Source of the DNA: an uncultured Clostridia bacterium
GTDB lineage: Bacteria > Bacillota > Clostridia > Oscillospirales > Oscillospiraceae
Length of the DNA stretch: 6,040 nt
Direction of reading: 5' to 3'
Assembly (NCBI GenBank): GCA_945946745.1
Contig: CAMEWZ010000099.1
Location: forward strand, 1-6,040
Shown here one piece after another: positions 5,222 through 6,040 of the stretch; the first letter of the stretch is position 1; each line of letters begins with the position of its first letter. Both the position numbers and the translations under genes were made by a program. The notes beneath the pieces are model-generated. The model did not search any database. It was not told the origin of the DNA and was given only the letters and a program-made list of their open reading frames with translations.

Positions 5222-5274
5222 AAAAGCATGCCATAGCGACCAGTCCGCAGACTGGTTTGCGATGACATGCTTTT
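5222..5274. terminator. Bidirectional terminator between convergent genes
   Basis: AAAAGCATG (5222-5230) pairs with CATGCTTTT (5266-5274), CAT (5232-5234) with ATG (5262-5264), and ACCAGTC (5239-5245) with GACTGGT (5250-5256) around a CGCA loop, with small mismatches between blocks. The forward side ends in four T and the reverse side in six T (complement of 5220-5225). It lies 21 bases after the kinase stop and 6 bases beyond the glutamine synthetase stop, so it can end transcription from both directions. Confidence 0.85.
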
Positions 5275-5279
5275 CATGC

Positions 5280-6040
5280 TTAATAGAACAGCAGATCCGA
5301 ATAAGTGGGGTAGGGCCAGTAGGATTTGTCGGTGAGGGACTCCAGAATATCCGCCTCCCGGCGCAGATCCGCCATGGCGGGGATGACCACATCGTGGTAG
5401 TAGTCCGCGGCAGCCGCCGGCTCCTTTGGCACGGCCTCCAGGGAGAAACGAAGGGTCTCCACATGGTCATACAGGGCGTCCTGGGCGGCAGAAAGCCGGG
5501 CTGCCAGGGCTGTTTCCGCTTTGGCGCTGAGGTTCAGCGCCTTTTTACTGGCCACGCTGTCGCACAGGCTGCGGCTGTAGGCGATGGCGGCGGGTAGAAT
5601 CTGATGCAGCGCCATGTCGATCATGGTTCTGGCCTCAATGCCGATGATTTTGTTGTAGGCCTCCAGATGGATGGTATACCGGGCCCGGAACTCGGTTTCA
5701 GTGAAAATCCCCCGCCGGGTCACCAGGTCGATGTTCTTGGGAGAGATATAGGTGGGCAGGGCTTTGGCGGTGGAGGAGAGGTTGCTTAGGCCCCGCCGGG
5801 CGGCTTCTTCCTTCCATTCCTCGCTGTAACCATTGCCGCTGAAAATGATTCTCTGGTGGTCAGTCAAGGCTTTACAGACCAGCTTTTGCAGGGTGGCGTC
5901 AAAATCGGTGGCGTTTTCCAGTACATCGGCGAATTTCCCCAGTTCCTCTGCCATGATGGTGTTCAGAGCGATGTTAGGCCCGGCAATGGACTGGGAGGAG
6001 CCCAGCATCCGCAGCTCAAACTTGTTGCCGGTGAAGGCCA
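5280..6040 (-). CDS. glnN: Glutamine synthetase type III, C-terminal third (5' end outside window)
   Basis: The frame is open to the window edge (first full codon 6038-6036), so the start lies beyond it. About 252 C-terminal residues of a protein usually near 700 are visible. The fragment opens AFTGNKFELR and continues MLGSSQSIAGPN, the KFE-R-GS-P block typical of GSIII. It continues with RIIFSGNGYSEEW (~63-75) and IEARTMIDMALHQILPAA (~134-151), and ends SYWPYPTYSDLLFY. These C-terminal features belong to the GSIII (GlnN) class, which forms large dodecamers, rather than to the shorter GSI/GlnA. The enzyme makes glutamine from glutamate, ammonia and ATP in the cytosol. Most catalytic residues lie in the missing N-terminal part, so intactness cannot be judged. 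It converges on the two-component genes, so it is a separate transcription unit with no sign of a functional link. Confidence 0.95.
   Translation of the reverse strand, partial: AFTGNKFELRMLGSSQSIAGPNIALNTIMAEELGKFADVLENATDFDATLQKLVCKALTDHQRIIFSGNGYSEEWKEEAARRGLSNLSSTAKALPTYISPKNIDLVTRRGIFTETEFRARYTIHLEAYNKIIGIEARTMIDMALHQILPAAIAYSRSLCDSVASKKALNLSAKAETALAARLSAAQDALYDHVETLRFSLEAVPKEPAAAADYYHDVVIPAMADLRREADILESLTDKSYWPYPTYSDLLFY

Overview
The window looks like chromosomal core and semi-core sequence from a GC-rich member of the Clostridia, probably Oscillospiraceae or a relative such as an Oscillibacter- or Flavonifractor-type gut anaerobe. The evidence is Firmicutes-style AGGAGG/GAGGTG ribosome binding sites, a four-domain S1 protein, the UPF0237/UPF0210 gene pair, a type III glutamine synthetase, and a strong preference for G or C at third codon positions. 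The taxonomic call is inference; no rRNA or other marker is present.

Layout. (1) Positions 1-975 (+) hold the 3' part of an S1-domain ribosomal protein gene, closed by a strong intrinsic terminator at 986-1019. (2) Positions 1047-3157 (+) are a tight four-gene run: a 55-residue two-helix membrane protein, a Dabb-family (A/B barrel) protein, a small ACT-domain protein (UPF0237) and a large UPF0210/'PFL family' protein. Gaps are 4-19 bases and each gene has a good ribosome binding site, so it reads as one operon. The ACT and UPF0210 genes are a known conserved pair of unknown biochemical function; the Dabb and membrane-protein partners are less expected. (3) Positions 3158-3465 have no credible gene but are packed with stem-loops and are bounded by two identical 28-base copies of a palindromic sequence. 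This is the most unexplained part of the window. (4) Positions 3466-5201 (+) encode a two-component system: an OmpR/PhoB-type response regulator and a membrane sensor kinase overlapping it by 4 bases, with no target gene beside them. (5) Positions 5222-5274 form a long imperfect hairpin between convergent genes, able to terminate transcription from both sides. (6) Positions 5280-6040 (-) are the C-terminal third of a type III glutamine synthetase (GlnN) that continues past the window edge.

No tRNA, rRNA, CRISPR array, transposase, phage gene or defence gene was seen. I found no clearly new multi-gene system. The best leads are the hairpin-rich intergenic element and the four-gene ACT/UPF0210/Dabb/membrane-protein cassette.
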